Below are positions 12,866 through 14,201 of a stretch of DNA of 14,201 nt, piece after piece. Each line of letters starts with the position of its first letter. Position 1 is the stretch's first letter. Origin of the DNA: JAXDLK01 sp034666665 (GTDB lineage: Bacteria; Desulfobacterota; Binatia; JACPRU01); contig JAXDLK010000131.1 in assembly GCA_034666665.1 (NCBI GenBank), forward strand, positions 1 to 14,201, in the 5' to 3' direction. Below the pieces are notes generated by a model that saw only the letters and a program-made list of their open reading frames with translations, was not told the DNA's origin and did no database searches. The position numbers were made by a program, and so were the translations under genes.

Positions 12866-14201
12866 TGCTGGCGAGTCTGCGCGCGGCCGGCGTGCTCTCG
12901 GGCCTGGACGAGCACTTCGCGCAGGCGATGAGCAGGATCTCGGGCGAGGGCAGGGCGGAAGTGCTGCTCGCGGCCGCGCTCGCGAGCCGCCAGGTCGGAG
13001 AAGGGAACGTGTGTCTCGATCTGGCGCGCCCTCCGAATCTCACCGACGACGAGGGCACACCCGTCGCACCGCCCTGGCCCGCCGCCGACCGATGGACCGA
13101 CCTCGTCCGCTCGAGCCCGCTCGTGTCGTCGACTTCTCCAGTCCCGGCGCGGCCGAAGGCGAACCGCCGATCCGCCTCCGGGCCCTCTCCCTGCAAGGGA
13201 GAGGGTGGCCGAAGGCCGGGAGAGGGTGCCGCCCCGACGCCGCTCCTCCTCCACGGCACCCGCCTCTACCTCCGCCGCTACTGGGAGCACGAGCAGCTGG
13301 TCGCGCGCATCGTTCGGGAGCGGAGCACGATCGTCGAAGCCGGCGTCGACGACGACCTCCTCGCGAGCGGTCTCGCGCGCCTCTTCCCTGAAGCGGCGGA
13401 CACCGGACCGCAGCGTGGCTTCTGGGATGCTCCGGACGATGGGCAGCGCGTCGCCGCCGCCACGGCCGTTCGCCGCGGTCTCGCCGTGATCTCCGGCGGA
13501 CCCGGGACGGGCAAGACGTTCACCGTCGCCAAGGTGCTCGCTCTCCTCGTCGAGCAGGCGTTCGCGCGTCGGGCGGCGGCACCCCGGATCGCCCTTCTCG
13601 CCCCCACGGGAAAGGCCGCGGCGCGGCTTCAGGAGTCGGTCGCGCGCGCGAAGGCAGGTCTCGGCTGCGGCGCCGAGGTCCTCGCCGCGATCCCGGACGA
13701 GGCGTCGACGATCCATCGCGCGCTGTCGCCGATCGCCGGCAGCTCGACGCGGTTCCGCCGCCGCCACGATGATCCTCTTCCGGCGGACGTGGTGATCGTC
13801 GACGAGGCGTCGATGGTCGACCTGGCGCTGATGGCGCGCCTGCTCGATGCGGTCCCCGCGTCTTCCCGGCTGATCCTGCTCGGCGACAAGGATCAGCTCG
13901 CGTCGGTGGAAGCCGGAGCGGTGCTCGCCGACGTCGTCGCCGCCGGTGGGCCCTCGATCGTCGAGCTCTCGACCAGCCGCCGATATGGAGCGGCGAGTCC
14001 CATCGGCGAGCTCGCGCGCGCCATCAATGCGGGCGATGCCGCCGCCGCGCTTGGCGTGCTCGATGCCCGCGCCGGAGATCTCGAGCTCGTCGAGCCTCCC
14101 GCGTCCGGCGGGCTCGAGACGGCGCTCGCCGATCGCATCGTCGAGATCTTCGGCGGCGTGCTGGCGGCCGAGCGGCCCGCGGATCGTCTCGCGGGGCTCG
14201 A
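12865..14201 (+). CDS. recD: RecBCD subunit RecD (5'-3' helicase), cut by the right window edge
   Basis: RecD is the SF1B 5'-3' helicase of RecBCD. About 445 residues are present (E. coli RecD has 608), so the C-terminal third is missing. The start is ATG 12865, sharing one base with the recB stop (TGATG); GTG at 12862 in the same frame is possible. The N-terminal domain shows LAAALASRQVGEGNVCLDLA and LHGTRLYLRRYWEHE. Helicase motifs: Walker A SGGPGTGKT with K217, LLAPTGKAAARL (T248-K250), VDEASMVDL with D313/E314, and GDKDQLASVEAGAVLADV at 340 onward. Between V87 and P124 there are about 32 extra residues compared with E. coli; they include a genomic palindrome read as PSPCKGEGGRRPGEG (107-121). 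The frame is open on both sides and the motifs are intact, so it is probably active. Confidence 0.96.
   Translation, partial: MLASLRAAGVLSGLDEHFAQAMSRISGEGRAEVLLAAALASRQVGEGNVCLDLARPPNLTDDEGTPVAPPWPAADRWTDLVRSSPLVSSTSPVPARPKANRRSASGPSPCKGEGGRRPGEGAAPTPLLLHGTRLYLRRYWEHEQLVARIVRERSTIVEAGVDDDLLASGLARLFPEAADTGPQRGFWDAPDDGQRVAAATAVRRGLAVISGGPGTGKTFTVAKVLALLVEQAFARRAAAPRIALLAPTGKAAARLQESVARAKAGLGCGAEVLAAIPDEASTIHRALSPIAGSSTRFRRRHDDPLPADVVIVDEASMVDLALMARLLDAVPASSRLILLGDKDQLASVEAGAVLADVVAAGGPSIVELSTSRRYGAASPIGELARAINAGDAAAALGVLDARAGDLELVEPPASGGLETALADRIVEIFGGVLAAERPADRLAGL
13183..13226. repeat. Three-arm palindromic element inside recD
   Basis: Arm 1 CCCTCTCCCT (13183-13192), loop GCA, arm 2 AGGGAGAGGG (13196-13205), small hairpin GGCC-GAA-GGCC (13207-13217), third arm GGGAGAGGG (13218-13226). 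The small hairpin differs in sequence from that in recB but keeps its pairing. The recD frame reads the element in a different phase from recB. Confidence 0.92.

Overview
The window is GC-rich throughout. It carries a Gram-negative envelope efflux operon (TolC, MacA, and MacB split into two genes) and a complete-looking recC-recB-recD order (recD runs off the right edge). This points to a Gram-negative, probably proteobacterial or deltaproteobacterial/Myxococcota-like genome. The lineage is an inference from gene content and base composition only; I cannot name the organism.

Layout. Positions 1-275 (+) hold the 3' end of an Uma2-type gene and, exactly 166 bp further on, a second diverged copy of the same C-terminal end that looks like a remnant. 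Positions 277-5152 (-) hold an efflux operon read right to left: outer-membrane TolC-like protein, MacA-like adaptor, a 387-bp repeat-filled gap, MacB-type ATPase, MacB-type permease. Genes on each side of the gap overlap by ATGA. Positions 5153-5555 are a divergent intergenic region rich in short repeats. Positions 5556-14201 (+) hold recC, recB and recD, overlapping by a few bases and certainly co-transcribed. Their products form the RecBCD helicase-nuclease, which resects double-strand breaks and loads RecA.

The unusual layer is repetitive DNA. A palindromic element has arms CCCTCTCCCT / AGGGAGAGGG; the longest copies add a second small hairpin and a third arm GGGAGAGGG. Five clear copies occur. 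Three are intergenic (2550-2596, 5320-5342, 5502-5536). Two lie inside the reading frames of recB (10009-10055) and recD (13183-13226), read in different phases, each within an extra ~30-35 residue segment absent from E. coli RecB and RecD. RecB also carries a second expansion: five exact-period 57-bp repeats (19 residues each) inserted inside the C-terminal nuclease domain, between the catalytic histidine and the catalytic aspartates. Two more tandem arrays (36 bp, 25 bp) sit between genes. The picture resembles frame-compatible mobile palindromes of the Rickettsia RPE type, here invading a core recombination complex.

RecC keeps the family fold signatures, but several positions that read Chi in E. 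coli RecC are substituted, so a different regulatory sequence is likely. All helicase and nuclease motifs I checked in RecB and RecD are intact, so the enzyme is probably active despite the insertions.
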